A stretch of DNA of 64,000 bases from Campylobacter showae. Its GTDB lineage: Bacteria; Campylobacterota; Campylobacteria; Campylobacterales; Campylobacteraceae. Each line of letters opens with the position of its first letter. Position 1 is the first letter of the stretch. Below the pieces are notes generated by a model. It ran no database searches. It saw only the letters and a list, made by a program, of their open reading frames with translations, and was not told the DNA's origin. The DNA is taken from contig NZ_LR535679.1 in assembly GCF_900699785.1 (NCBI RefSeq), positions 1,364,001 through 1,428,000 of the forward strand, in the 5' to 3' direction. Position numbers and translations under genes: made by a program. Below are positions 36,708 to 45,566 of the stretch, in pieces.

Positions 36708-36741
36708 AAATTTGACCGCTCGCGGCTAGGCGGTCAAATTT
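36708..36741. terminator. AAATTTGACCGC hairpin
   Basis: AAATTTGACCGC (36708-36719) and GCGGTCAAATTT (36730-36741) are perfectly complementary over 12 bp with a 10-nt loop. It follows the gene ending at 36695 and could terminate transcription in either direction. The remaining gap to 36988 holds only more AAATTT words and an AAAAAAGGAC ribosome binding site for cdsA. Confidence 0.5.
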
Positions 36742-36988
36742 GGCTCGATTTGGGGTAAATTTGAGCTTTTGTCCGCTAAATTTAAGCCGCCGTTTTTAGC
36801 AAAAACAAAGTCTAGCGCAGCTCGTCAAATGTGCGCCAAATTTACCGCCCCTTTTTAATCAAAAATAAAATTTAACGCAAAACCGTCAAATTTAACCGTC
36901 CGCTAAAACTCGCAAGCGTAAATTCGCCTCAAATTTCAGCGCTTTTAAGCGAAAATTTTATACAATTTTACTCAAAAAAGGACAAATC

Positions 36989-37720
36989 ATGAAAACGCGT
37001 ATAATCACCGGCATCGCGCTATTTGCGGTAGTTTTGGTCATCTTTTTCGTCGATAGTTATCTGTTAAATTTCGCCATTTTAGGCTTCGTACTTTACACGG
37101 CCTTTAGCGAAGCGCAAAAGCTCTACGGCCTACAAGGAAACTCCCTTGCTCTCACGGCGGTTATTTTTTATCTGCTTACGCCCTTTTCAAACCCCGCATT
37201 TATCGCTATTTTAGCGGTCTTGCTTGTGGTTAGTTTTCTCGCGCACTTTAAGAGCGAAAATCTAACGCCCGCGCTGCCGTTTTTGTATCCGATGACGCCG
37301 ATTTTTCTCATCTGGATGCTTTATTCGCTTTATGGCGTCGGCTACTTGGCGTGGCTGATTTTAACAGTAGTGGCGTGCGATAGCGGGGCGTTTTTCGTCG
37401 GTAAATTTTGCGGCAAGCACGCCTTTAGCCAGACTTCGCCCAACAAAACCTGGGAGGGCGTCGCAGGCGGTATCGCCGTGGCTACGGTCTTTGGCGCGGG
37501 CTTTGGTTGGGTGCTGACCGATAGCTTTTGGCATAGCCTCATCACGGCGTTTTTGGTTGCGACTTTCGGCGTTTGGGGCGATCTTTTCGAGAGCTACTTA
37601 AAGCGCCGAGCGGGCGTCAAAGATAGCGGCACGCTACTGCCCGGTCACGGCGGTATGCTTGACCGTATCGACGGCTATCTTTTCGGCGTTGCCGCGATGC
37701 TCTGGACGCTATCGTGGTAG
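36989..37720 (+). CDS. cdsA: Phosphatidate cytidylyltransferase
   Basis: Housekeeping CDP-diacylglycerol synthase, 243 residues, multi-pass inner-membrane. Family signature near the C terminus: SYLKRRAGVKDSG and LLPGHGGMLDRIDGY. FCGKHAFSQTSPNKTWEG is the second conserved block. It overlaps dxr by seven bases, indicating one operon of isoprenoid and phospholipid precursors. The more divergent copy at 3670 lacks this context. Confidence 0.95.
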   Translation: MKTRIITGIALFAVVLVIFFVDSYLLNFAILGFVLYTAFSEAQKLYGLQGNSLALTAVIFYLLTPFSNPAFIAILAVLLVVSFLAHFKSENLTPALPFLYPMTPIFLIWMLYSLYGVGYLAWLILTVVACDSGAFFVGKFCGKHAFSQTSPNKTWEGVAGGIAVATVFGAGFGWVLTDSFWHSLITAFLVATFGVWGDLFESYLKRRAGVKDSGTLLPGHGGMLDRIDGYLFGVAAMLWTLSW

Positions 37721-38826
37721 TGCTGGGCTCGACGGGCTCGATCGGGACGAATACTTTAAATTTGGCCCGTAAATTCGGCCTTGGCGTCGAGGCTATGAGC
37801 TGTGCGTCAAACTACGAGCTTTTAAACGAGCAAATCGCCGAATTTAAGCCCAAATTCGTCTGTATCGCCGAGCCTAAATTTGCAAAATTCGTAAAACACA
37901 AACGCGTTTTTGCGGGCGCACATGGCATCTGCGATATGCTAAAAGAGTGCGAGAGCGAGCGCGTCGTAAACTCTCTAGTGGGCTTTGCGGGACTTGCTCC
38001 GAGCCTAACCGCGCAAAAGCTGGGCAAAAAACTAGCGCTTGCCAACAAAGAAAGCCTCGTCGCGGGCGGCAAATTTTTAGACAGGGGCGCGATAAATCCG
38101 ATAGATAGCGAGCATTTCGGACTTAAATTCTTGCTCGCGAACAAAACCCCGGTCGCTAGGCTCGTCATCACGGCTTCGGGCGGCGCCTTTTACAAAACCC
38201 CGCTAAAAGCCCTAAAAGACGCCCGCGCAGCAGACGCGCTAAAGCACCCGAACTGGAGCATGGGTGCCAAAATCACGATTGATAGCGCGACGATGGCGAA
38301 CAAGCTTTTTGAGGTGTTGGAGGCCTTCTGGCTCTACGGCGTGCGGGATATCGAGGCGCTCATCGAGCGCACGTCCACGGTGCACGCGCTGGTGGAGTTT
38401 GCCGATGGCTCGACTACGGCGCATCTATCTAAAACCGATATGATTTTAGCCATCGCGCATGCGATTTTGGGCGAGGGCGGAGCGCTAAATTTGAGCGCGG
38501 CCGATACGAAAAACGGGCAAATCGTGCCGAATTTGGATCTAAAAACGCTAAAAAATATAAAATTCGGCGAGATAAATTTGAAAAAATATCCTATCTTTTT
38601 GCTAAAAGACCAAGCTTTGCAAAACCCGGATCTCGGCGTTGCGATAAATGCCGCAAACGAAGTCGCGGTGTATAAATTTTTGCGCGGCGAGTGCGGATTT
38701 TTGGATATCTCGCAAACGGTTTTAGCTGCGGCAAAGAGGTTTGAAAATGAGAAGATAGAGGGCGAATGTAAGATCTTTGAAGTGGATTTGGAAGTGAGAG
38801 CGTGGGCGGAAAAGCTACTTAAATAG
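37714..38826 (+). CDS. dxr: 1-deoxy-D-xylulose 5-phosphate reductoisomerase
   Basis: Dxr makes methylerythritol phosphate in the non-mevalonate isoprenoid pathway, using NADPH and a divalent metal. Visible: NADPH loop GSTGSIGTNTL, LANKESLVAGG, the metal-site block NPIDSEHFGL, TASGGAFYKTPL, and HPNWSMGAKITIDSATMANKLFE. The start is a GTG inside the end of cdsA. It is 370 residues. A module I repeat begins at the base after its stop. Confidence 0.96.
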   Translation: MVVLGSTGSIGTNTLNLARKFGLGVEAMSCASNYELLNEQIAEFKPKFVCIAEPKFAKFVKHKRVFAGAHGICDMLKECESERVVNSLVGFAGLAPSLTAQKLGKKLALANKESLVAGGKFLDRGAINPIDSEHFGLKFLLANKTPVARLVITASGGAFYKTPLKALKDARAADALKHPNWSMGAKITIDSATMANKLFEVLEAFWLYGVRDIEALIERTSTVHALVEFADGSTTAHLSKTDMILAIAHAILGEGGALNLSAADTKNGQIVPNLDLKTLKNIKFGEINLKKYPIFLLKDQALQNPDLGVAINAANEVAVYKFLRGECGFLDISQTVLAAAKRFENEKIEGECKIFEVDLEVRAWAEKLLK

Positions 38827-38950
38827 AGGCTTGTCTTTTTAGCGCTTTTCCGAGATTTTGCAAAATTTTCGCTCCGCAGGCTATATGCCTAGCGCACGCT
38901 CAATTTTGCTTCAAAACTCGAAAAATCATCTCACGATACTTCGCCTTGAC
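38827..38950 (+). repeat. Module I repeat, copy 5
   Basis: Begins directly after the dxr stop with AGGCTTGTCTTTTTAGCGC. Its centre, GCTCCGCAGGCTATATGCCT and AGCGCACGCTC, is nearly the same as in copy 9, and the sides (CGAGATTTTGC, GCTTCAAAACTCG) pair imperfectly. It ends CGATACTTCGCCTTGAC. Confidence 0.8.
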
Positions 38951-39006
38951 TCTTTTACGTTCAAATTTGAAGTCAAATTTTTAAATTTTGTATTCAAATT
39001 TTACTC

Positions 39007-39446
39007 ACCGAGACCCGCACCCTGAAAATGTCAAATTTAAATTTTCGGCGCGACAGCGCCAAATAAACCTGCACGAAATATAGCAACTTCTCACGTGCAG
39101 TGGGGCAGGCGGGGATTTCTGCGTTGCTTTGCTAACAGCTGCAAGCAGACGGGGGTGGGCCTGCTCGCAGTTACAAGCCGTAGGCGAAGTAAAACCCCTT
39201 CCGCCACCCAAGAAAAAGAAAAGTCGGATATAAAAGGGAGCTCTTTTGCTTCGGCTTTGCCTCGCCTTGTGCTTAGCCGCACTTCGTTTGCTACTGTTAG
39301 GACGCACTCTCTTTGAGAGCTGCTGGCAGAGCGTAATTCAAGCCCCTTTCTCCTTAACAAGAAAGATTAAATTGCACAAAAACTCTAATTTATAACGCTA
39401 AATTTAACCAAGCTAAATTTGGCACCTTAAAGATGCAGGTCTCGGT
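39007..39446. repeat. Module II repeat, copy 4 (440 bp, both terminal repeats)
   Basis: Left end CCGAGACCCGCACCCTGAAA (39008-), right end AAAGATGCAGGTCTCGGT (39429-39446). The interior has the ACGTGCAGTGGGG block, CCCCTTCCGCCACCCAAG, and the long region shared with copies 2 and 3 (GAGCTCTTTTGC, CACTCTCTTTGAGAGCTGC, CGTAATTCAAGCCCC). Short frames within it (39005-39360) are artefacts of the repeat. Confidence 0.8.
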
Positions 39447-39634
39447 GCGTAAATTTAAAATTTGCTCGAAAAATTTGCTTAAAACGACACTTTTTCGTCG
39501 CCGTAATCGTCGCCGATATGTTATAATTTCACGAATTTTAAAATCGCTTTGTGTTTAAATTTGGCTGCAAAACAAGACAAATGCCGCAAATTTCAAGAAT
39601 CAAAAAATAAGCCGCAAAATAAAAAGAGGAAAAA

Positions 39635-40876
39635 ATGGAAAAATACGAAGGCTACAATCTCAGGTTCAAAGACGCTCTCGTCGGCGTGCAGTTTTTATTC
39701 GTCGCGTTTGGCGCACTCGTGTTGGTGCCGATATTAACGGGGCTTGATACGTCCGTGGCGCTATTTACGGCTGGTATCGGCACGCTGCTATTTCAGCTAA
39801 TCACGCGCAAAAACGTTCCGCCGATCTTTCTCGCGTCTAGTTTTGCCTTTATCGCGCCGCTTAGCTTTGGCGTGAAGGAGTGGGGCATCGCCGCAACTAT
39901 GGGCGGAGTGGTTGCGGCGGGGCTGTTTTACGTGGCTTTGAGTTTGCTAATTAGGCTAAAAGGCGAGGGATTCTTGCATAAAATTTTACCGCCCGTAGTC
40001 GTCGGTCCCGTCATCATGACGATCGGCCTCATCCTCTCGCCTGCAGCCGTAAATATGGTCATGGGCAAGGGCAAAGAGGCGCTCTATACGCAGGGCCAGT
40101 CGCTTACCATCGCGTTCATCTCGCTCTCGGCCGTCATCGTCGTTATGATGTTTGGCCGCGGCATGCTGCGCCTCGTGCCGATACTTTGCGGTATCGCGGT
40201 TGGATACTGCGCGTCGCTGTTTGTCGGCATCGTGGATTTTACGCCGATTTTAAACGCGCCATGGTTTGCGCTGCCGCATTTCACCGCGCCGGTTTTTAAG
40301 CTAGAAGCCGTGATCTACATGGTGCCTATCGCTATCGCACCCGCGATCGAGCACATCGGCGATATGCTTGCGATCAGCAACGTAACAAAGGAAAATTTCC
40401 TAAAAAACCCGGGGCTTAAAAGCACGCTGCTTGGCGACGGGCTTGCAACGTCGCTAGCGGGGTGCTTTGGCGGACCGCCAAACACCACCTACTCCGAGGT
40501 CACGGGCGCGGTCAGCATCACAAAGGCTTACAATCCCGCTATTATGACCTTTGCCGCGCTTACGGCGATACTGCTAGCCTTCGTGGGCAAGCTCGGCGCC
40601 GCGCTCTCCACGATCCCCGCTCCCGTCATCGGCGGCATCATGCTGCTGCTTTTCGGTATCATCGCTAGCGTGGGCATGGAGACCCTGATCAAAAACGGCG
40701 TAGATCTAGCCGAGCCGCGCAATATGATCATCGTCGCGCTCATCTTCGTCTGCGCGATCGGCGGCATGGTGCTGGATTTTGGCGCGATGAGTTTTAGCGG
40801 CGTGGGGCTTGGCGCGCTCATCGGCATTACGTTAAATTTGGTGCTGCCAAAGACCAAGCATTTTGACGGGTACTAA
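39635..40876 (+). CDS. uraA: Uracil-xanthine permease (NCS2 family)
   Basis: Inner-membrane nucleobase-proton symporter, 413 residues with about 14 hydrophobic segments. NCS2 blocks: LRFKDALVGVQFLFVAFGALVLVPIL, PVVVGPVIMTIGL, the substrate-site region IAPAIEHIGDMLAIS and the signature GCFGGPPNTTYSEVTGAV. Uracil is the likeliest substrate from similarity to UraA. AGAGGAAAAA precedes the ATG. It stands alone downstream of a repeat unit. Confidence 0.9.
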   Translation: MEKYEGYNLRFKDALVGVQFLFVAFGALVLVPILTGLDTSVALFTAGIGTLLFQLITRKNVPPIFLASSFAFIAPLSFGVKEWGIAATMGGVVAAGLFYVALSLLIRLKGEGFLHKILPPVVVGPVIMTIGLILSPAAVNMVMGKGKEALYTQGQSLTIAFISLSAVIVVMMFGRGMLRLVPILCGIAVGYCASLFVGIVDFTPILNAPWFALPHFTAPVFKLEAVIYMVPIAIAPAIEHIGDMLAISNVTKENFLKNPGLKSTLLGDGLATSLAGCFGGPPNTTYSEVTGAVSITKAYNPAIMTFAALTAILLAFVGKLGAALSTIPAPVIGGIMLLLFGIIASVGMETLIKNGVDLAEPRNMIIVALIFVCAIGGMVLDFGAMSFSGVGLGALIGITLNLVLPKTKHFDGY

Positions 40877-40914
40877 GTTAAATTTGCGCGGAGCTTGCGT
40901 GGTTTCGCGCGGTT

Positions 40915-40957
40915 GCGGGTAAATTTGAGCTTAAATTTCGGCGCCAAATTTACCCGC
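40915..40957. terminator. GCGGGTAAATTT hairpin downstream of uraA
   Basis: GCGGGTAAATTT (40915-40926) pairs perfectly with AAATTTACCCGC (40946-40957) around a 19-nt loop. Like the hairpin at 36708 it is built on the AAATTT word. Probable terminator for uraA. Confidence 0.5.
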
Positions 40958-41048
40958 GGCTTTTCGCCGTCAAATTTACCGCAGCCTAAATTTTAAAATT
41001 TTCCCCGCAAACGCTTTTAAATTTCTAACGTTTTAAACTAGCAAGATA

Positions 41049-41054
41049 TATAAT
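41049..41054 (+). promoter_or_regulatory. -10 element placed for a leaderless transcript
   Basis: TATAAT ends six bases before the ATG at 41061. A transcript from it would begin at the start codon. Parallel to the element at 34988. Confidence 0.5.
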
Positions 41055-41060
41055 TGCCTT

Positions 41061-42509
41061 ATGAAAAAGGCGAATAATTTAAGCAAATTTGATAAAAAGG
41101 CGCTAAAGCTGCTCTTTGCGGTACTTTTCGCGCCGCTCTTCGTCTCGCTCGTTTTTATCTATGAACTATCGGCGTATGATAGCTCGCGCGAGCTGCCCGC
41201 AGGCGCGCAAAAGATCGGTAGCAGCGATTACTACAACATCGGCGGCAAAATTTATCTACGCTCTTGGAACCTCGCTCCTTACGAGCTAGAGGGCGGCGTG
41301 GACGCGGCGAGCTTTCGCGCGCTTGATACCGGCAGATACTCCTACGCAAACGTCGGTATGGACGCTAGTAACGTATTTTGCGGCGCTCGCAAGATGACGG
41401 GGCTAGATCCCGCTCGCACGCAAAAGATCGGCTCTCGCTACTACAGCGACGGACGCGTGAGCTACTTCTGCTCGGACGTCACGCAGCGCATGGGCGGCGC
41501 GATAAGCTACATTTATAAAGTGTTTTTCCATGCGTTTGGGCTCTCCAAGTGGCCGCAGGAGTACAACTATCCCTACGCTAGACTTGATACTAGCGCGCCT
41601 ATATCGCCGCTGACCGAGAGCCCTTACGTCGCCACGGACGGCGAGCGGGTCTTTTACGAGGGTAAAATTTTAGCGGGCGCGGATGCAAAAAATCTAAAAC
41701 AGATAAGGCTAAAAATCATACACGAAGACGGCTCCGGTTCGCCCGCGCACTTTCGCCAGGTCGATCGGTGGCTGAGCGACGGACGCAGCGTTTATGCGGA
41801 CGGCGAGAGGCTAAATTTCACCCCTAGCGAGCAGATGTATCTCGTGGAGCCAAACGCTGGCATAGAGTTTCTTTACGATCCGAAGGCGGGCGCGGTGCTG
41901 ATGAACGGCGAGAGATTTGATGCTGCAAACGAGCCCTATACGCCGCTAAATTTTCAGAGCGGGCATCAGGAATACATGCTGTTTGCGAGCAAAAACGGCA
42001 TATTTTATCTAAGCAAGGATAAAATTTTAAATCGTCCGCGCGGCAGCGGCGCCGAGGGCTGGCTCAAAGACGCTTTTTGGTACGTGTATTATAAATTTTG
42101 CGCAGACGCCAGCCGGCTAAGCGCGCTAAAAAGGGCGGGCGATAATCCGTTTAAAGGCGCCGTGCGGCAGATCTCGGAAAAGCTTTTGAAGGATGACGCG
42201 GGATTTTATTATCTAAATTTCTACTCGCATAGCGTTTACGTCACGGGCCGCAGCGGCAGGCATCTGGATAAGCGGACAAATTTCATCGATCTACGAAAGA
42301 TCATGCTAGGCGTACACGACGATGAGGTGATGGCGCAGATCGCGGACGAGGCTGCGCGAAACCCCGAAATGTCGCAGCAGGTCTTTACCGCGCAGGACGT
42401 GGAGTATGAAAACGGCGCGGCCTTTTATATGTATTGCCTCGCGGCGGTTTTGTTGCTTGGTGCTTGGGTTTATAGCTATTTTAGAAAGCGTAGCTTGCAG
42501 CGCGGTTAA
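41061..42509 (+). CDS. DKNYY-like repeat protein, membrane-anchored at both ends
   Basis: A 482-residue protein with a membrane helix near each end (about residues 17-35 and 455-472) and a large extracytoplasmic middle. That middle has several units like 'YVATDGERVFYEGKILAGADAKNLKQI' in pattern (tyrosine, DG/DK, VYY, GA-D), the style of DKNYY-family repeats. Function of that family is unknown. It lies upstream of creD on the same strand, 96 bp apart. I am confident of the gene, less of the family. Confidence 0.7.
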   Translation: MKKANNLSKFDKKALKLLFAVLFAPLFVSLVFIYELSAYDSSRELPAGAQKIGSSDYYNIGGKIYLRSWNLAPYELEGGVDAASFRALDTGRYSYANVGMDASNVFCGARKMTGLDPARTQKIGSRYYSDGRVSYFCSDVTQRMGGAISYIYKVFFHAFGLSKWPQEYNYPYARLDTSAPISPLTESPYVATDGERVFYEGKILAGADAKNLKQIRLKIIHEDGSGSPAHFRQVDRWLSDGRSVYADGERLNFTPSEQMYLVEPNAGIEFLYDPKAGAVLMNGERFDAANEPYTPLNFQSGHQEYMLFASKNGIFYLSKDKILNRPRGSGAEGWLKDAFWYVYYKFCADASRLSALKRAGDNPFKGAVRQISEKLLKDDAGFYYLNFYSHSVYVTGRSGRHLDKRTNFIDLRKIMLGVHDDEVMAQIADEAARNPEMSQQVFTAQDVEYENGAAFYMYCLAAVLLLGAWVYSYFRKRSLQRG

Positions 42510-42605
42510 ATTTACCCCAAATTTGCTCTAAATTTACAACCTTTCTTACCGATTTATTACGATTTCTAGTTAAAGTTGCAGTGAAAAAAATCAAAAGGAA
42601 ATCCA

Positions 42606-43934
42606 ATGGAAAACAAAATCATAAACAGCGTGAGGGGCGGCTTTTGGACGAAGCCGGTTATTATATTCGTCCTGCTTTTGCTGCTGCTTATCCCGCTAGG
42701 TTTCATCAGTTCGATGATTTCTGACCGCGCCTACGTCAAACGCACCGCCGAGGAGTCCATCATGCAGCCAGTCGGCGGGGAGCTTAGGATCGAGGGCGTT
42801 TTGATCTCGGTGCCGTATAAAAAGCAAGCGGCGATCTACAACGAAAACGGCGTAGCTGCGGTATCGCAGACAACCGAGCAGATCATGATAATGCCGCAGT
42901 CATACGAGCTATCGACCGAGCTAAATCCGCAGTATCTAAAGCGCGGTATCTTTAGCGTGCCCGTTTTTAACGGCGAAGTCGCGCTAAAAGCCAAATTTGC
43001 GCCGCTAAATTTCGAGCAGCTAAATATCAAAGAAAGCGACGTTTTGCTAGGCGAGGCGACGCTGATTTTAGGCGTGGGCAGCAAAAAGACCTTTACCGCG
43101 TTTCCAGCGCTAAAAGCAAACGGAGAGGATCTCGCGCAGTCTTTTGCGCCGCCTAAATACTCGCCCTTTGCCCAAAGCGTCCACTATAAGCTACCCGCAA
43201 ATTTAGCAAACGGCGGCTTTGAGCTAGCAGGCGCGCTATCTATGCAGGGCGGGCAGAGCGCGAGCTTCGTTCCCGTCGGGCAGGATAATAAATTTGACGT
43301 AAAATCCTCGTGGAGCTCGCCGTCTTTTAGCGGCGGCTGGCTACCTAAATCGCGCGAAGTCACTAGCAGTGGCTTTAACGCGCAGTGGGAGATCTCGGGC
43401 CTTAGCACCGGCGTCCCGCAGGCGTGGATCATGGACGGCAGGCGCGAGATGGGGCTAGAGAGCGTCGAGGCTAGCTTCATCAGCCCCGTAAACAACTACT
43501 CGCTCATCGCGCGCTGCGTGACCTACGCGATCTTGTTTTTAGCGGTGCCGTTTTTGGCGATATTTTTGTGCGAAATTTACAGCCGCGCCCGCATCCATCC
43601 GATCCAGTACCTACTCATCGGAGCAGCCGACGTGCTGTTTTACCTGCTCGTGCTTTCGTTTTCCGAGCATATCAGCTTTTTAGCTAGCTATCTCGTTGCG
43701 GCCGCAGCCGTGTGTGCGACGATACTTTTCTACGGTTCGGCGATCTTTCGGGCGCGCAAATGGGGCGTATTTATCGCACTCGTGCATGCGGTTAGCTACT
43801 GCTTGCTCTACGGTATCTTACAGTCCGAGGACTACGCGCTTTTGATGGGCAGCGTGATGATATTTGCGGTGATAGCGCTTGTTATGTATTTGACCAGGAA
43901 GATAGATTGGTACGAAAACGGGCTGAAAATTTAG
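42606..43934 (+). CDS. creD: CreD-family inner-membrane protein
   Basis: A 442-residue CreD (Cet) family protein: one N-terminal helix (about 17-38, FVLLLLLLIPLGFISSMI) next to the characteristic DRAYVKRTAEESI, a beta-rich periplasmic domain, and five to six C-terminal helices. In E. coli CreD belongs to the CreBC regulon and affects colicin E2 tolerance and envelope integrity; biochemical role unknown. No creBC genes are seen nearby. AAAAGGAAATCCA precedes the ATG. Confidence 0.88.
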   Translation: MENKIINSVRGGFWTKPVIIFVLLLLLLIPLGFISSMISDRAYVKRTAEESIMQPVGGELRIEGVLISVPYKKQAAIYNENGVAAVSQTTEQIMIMPQSYELSTELNPQYLKRGIFSVPVFNGEVALKAKFAPLNFEQLNIKESDVLLGEATLILGVGSKKTFTAFPALKANGEDLAQSFAPPKYSPFAQSVHYKLPANLANGGFELAGALSMQGGQSASFVPVGQDNKFDVKSSWSSPSFSGGWLPKSREVTSSGFNAQWEISGLSTGVPQAWIMDGRREMGLESVEASFISPVNNYSLIARCVTYAILFLAVPFLAIFLCEIYSRARIHPIQYLLIGAADVLFYLLVLSFSEHISFLASYLVAAAAVCATILFYGSAIFRARKWGVFIALVHAVSYCLLYGILQSEDYALLMGSVMIFAVIALVMYLTRKIDWYENGLKI

Positions 43935-43940
43935 CTCTTT

Positions 43941-44062
43941 GCGGCTTGTCTTTTTGGTTTATACTTTGTTGGATTTGAATTTTGCTCGGTCACTACCGAC
44001 GAGGTAGCTCCCGTCGCAAAATTTCAAATCCGCCTCGTCTAAACGCAAAAATACTTCACCCC
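43941..44062 (+). repeat. Module I repeat, copy 6
   Basis: Begins six bases after the creD stop: GCGGCTTGTCTTTTTGGTTT. The stem GGATTTGAATTTTGC pairs with GCAAAATTTCAAATCC except for one bulge, around TCGGTCACTACCGACGAGG. It ends AACGCAAAAATACTTCACC. Confidence 0.85.
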
Positions 44063-44095
44063 GACTTCCCTTGCTCAAATTTGTAAATTTGAGTC

Positions 44096-44352
44096 ACCGA
44101 GACCCGCACCTTGAAAATGTAAATTCGTTACACTCAAATTTAACTAAAAACCCGCGACGCTTTGCGTCAGCAAAGCTGTGTCGCCACCTCTCACGTGCAG
44201 TGGGGTTGGTGGGGGTTTGGGGGCGGAATGGGCGACGCTTCGTAAGTAGAAACCCCTTCCGCCACCCAAGAAAAAGAAAAACTAAAAAAAATTTAGAGAA
44301 TCTTAAATTTGACAAAACTAAAATTTAGCACCTTAAAGATGCAGGTCTCGGC
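44096..44352. repeat. Module II repeat, copy 5 (257 bp, both terminal repeats)
   Basis: Left end CCGAGACCCGCACCTTGAAA (44097-), right end AAAGATGCAGGTCTCGGC (44335-44352). Contains the small hairpin GACGCTTTGCGTCAGCAAAG, the ACGTGCAGTGGGG block, a four-tract G run (about 44201-44232) and the same 20-nt loop as copy 1 (44233-44252). No gene; open frames here are by-products. Confidence 0.82.
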
Positions 44353-44431
44353 GGGTAAAATTTAAAAATTTATCCGAATTTAACGCTATAATCACGCTCG
44401 TTTTAAAGACGCAAAAATTTAAAGGATAAAA

Positions 44432-45235
44432 ATGAAAAACTTTCTTGCGCTATTTTTGGCGCTTAGTTTTGCCGCTTCGTCGCAGGCATTCGGCGGCGAA
44501 AAACCGAGCTCGGCGAAGCAAAACGCTCAAATTTTACCCCAGAGCGAGCTAAAATTTACCCCGCGCCCAAAGCTAAAAGGCAAGCAAACGGGCGAGCTTG
44601 AGATGAGGTTTAGCTACGACGTAGAAAGGACGGGCGAGTACGATCCGGAAAGCCGCCTAGAGCTAAACAACGTCTATGAGCGTATCTATACTCCGGACGG
44701 CGAGACGCTGTTTTACGGCAGGCTATACGGCTATATCAAGCCGCCCTTGCATCACCCGCAAAAGCAGATCGTAAAATTTATCAAAAGCGGCCAAGAGCGC
44801 TGGATCGAGATAGATTTTTATCATGCGGACGGTATGCATAGCGGCACGCTGCAGCTGTGCTTGTGGGACGACATAAACGTCGAAGTCAAGGATGCTTTTG
44901 ACGAAGGCAACGTCGCCGGGCTATACAAATCAAGCAATAAATTCGACGTTATGCTGGGTATCTTTTCGGACAACAACAGCTTCTCCTACTCTAGTAGCGG
45001 CAAACCGCGCCAAAAGCACTTTATCACGGTGCGCTCGGGGCCTAAAGAGGATTACTACGAAAACTACGATGAAAACGGCGCGATCGACAATACGAGCTAC
45101 CAAAAAGACACGGTATTTATCTGGATAAAGACGTTTTATCCAAACGGCCGACTAAAGTCGCTTAACGACTATGAAAATAAGATAGAGCGGGAGTATGATG
45201 AGAGGGGGAAAATAATAAGAGACGAGAAATTTTGA
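44432..45235 (+). CDS. Exported protein, paralogue of the gene at 27300
   Basis: A 267-residue protein with a signal peptide (about residues 1-21, cleaved near SSQAFGG). No domain is certain; the C-terminal part carries 'NYDENGAID' and 'FYPNGRLKSLND' MORN-like units. It shares a whole-length pattern with the protein at 27300-28169, including SSNKFDVMLGIFSDNNSF against TKRFDANLGFFTENNIAE. A TATAAT about 44 bases upstream and AAAGGATAAAA support expression. A module I copy begins six bases after its stop. Confidence 0.7.
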   Translation: MKNFLALFLALSFAASSQAFGGEKPSSAKQNAQILPQSELKFTPRPKLKGKQTGELEMRFSYDVERTGEYDPESRLELNNVYERIYTPDGETLFYGRLYGYIKPPLHHPQKQIVKFIKSGQERWIEIDFYHADGMHSGTLQLCLWDDINVEVKDAFDEGNVAGLYKSSNKFDVMLGIFSDNNSFSYSSSGKPRQKHFITVRSGPKEDYYENYDENGAIDNTSYQKDTVFIWIKTFYPNGRLKSLNDYENKIEREYDERGKIIRDEKF

Positions 45236-45241
45236 GTTTTA

Positions 45242-45363
45242 CGGCTTGTCTTTTTGGTTTATACGTCGTTGGATTTAAATTTTACTCAGTCACTACCGAC
45301 TAGGTAGCTCCCATCGTAAAATTTAAATCCGCCTCGTCTAAACGCAAAAATCCTTCGCCTTAT
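45242..45363 (+). repeat. Module I repeat, copy 7
   Basis: CGGCTTGTCTTTTTGGTTTA start, stem GGATTTAAATTTTAC with GTAAAATTTAAATCC (perfect), apex TCAGTCACTACCGACTAGG, end CGCAAAAATCCTTCGCCTTA. Nearly the mirror image of copy 4. Confidence 0.85.
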
Positions 45364-45406
45364 CATTTTATGCTCAAATTTGACATTAAATTTATAAATT
45401 TGAGTT

Positions 45407-45429
45407 GCCGAGACCCGCATCTTGAAAAT
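45407..45429 (+). repeat. Solitary module II terminal repeat
   Basis: GAGACCCGCATCTTGAAAAT at the normal distance from module I copy 7, but with no module II body and no opposite end before tsaD. The remaining 130 bp upstream of tsaD hold no repeat. Confidence 0.7.
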
Positions 45430-45566
45430 CTCAAATTTGGGTCCGTCGCAAATTTACGACGAGCGATTTGCGCGCGTATTTGGCAGCCTTTGCTAGGAAG
45501 CGGGCCGAATTTATAACCGCAAAAGCAAAAAGCGGTAAAATGCGCTAAAAAAGGAAAATTTACAAA

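Noticed and set aside
39005..39360. Frames of 73-100 codons in repeat regions
   Set aside because: They lie inside module II and appear only because its GC-rich arms lack stops; the same stretch in other copies is not open.
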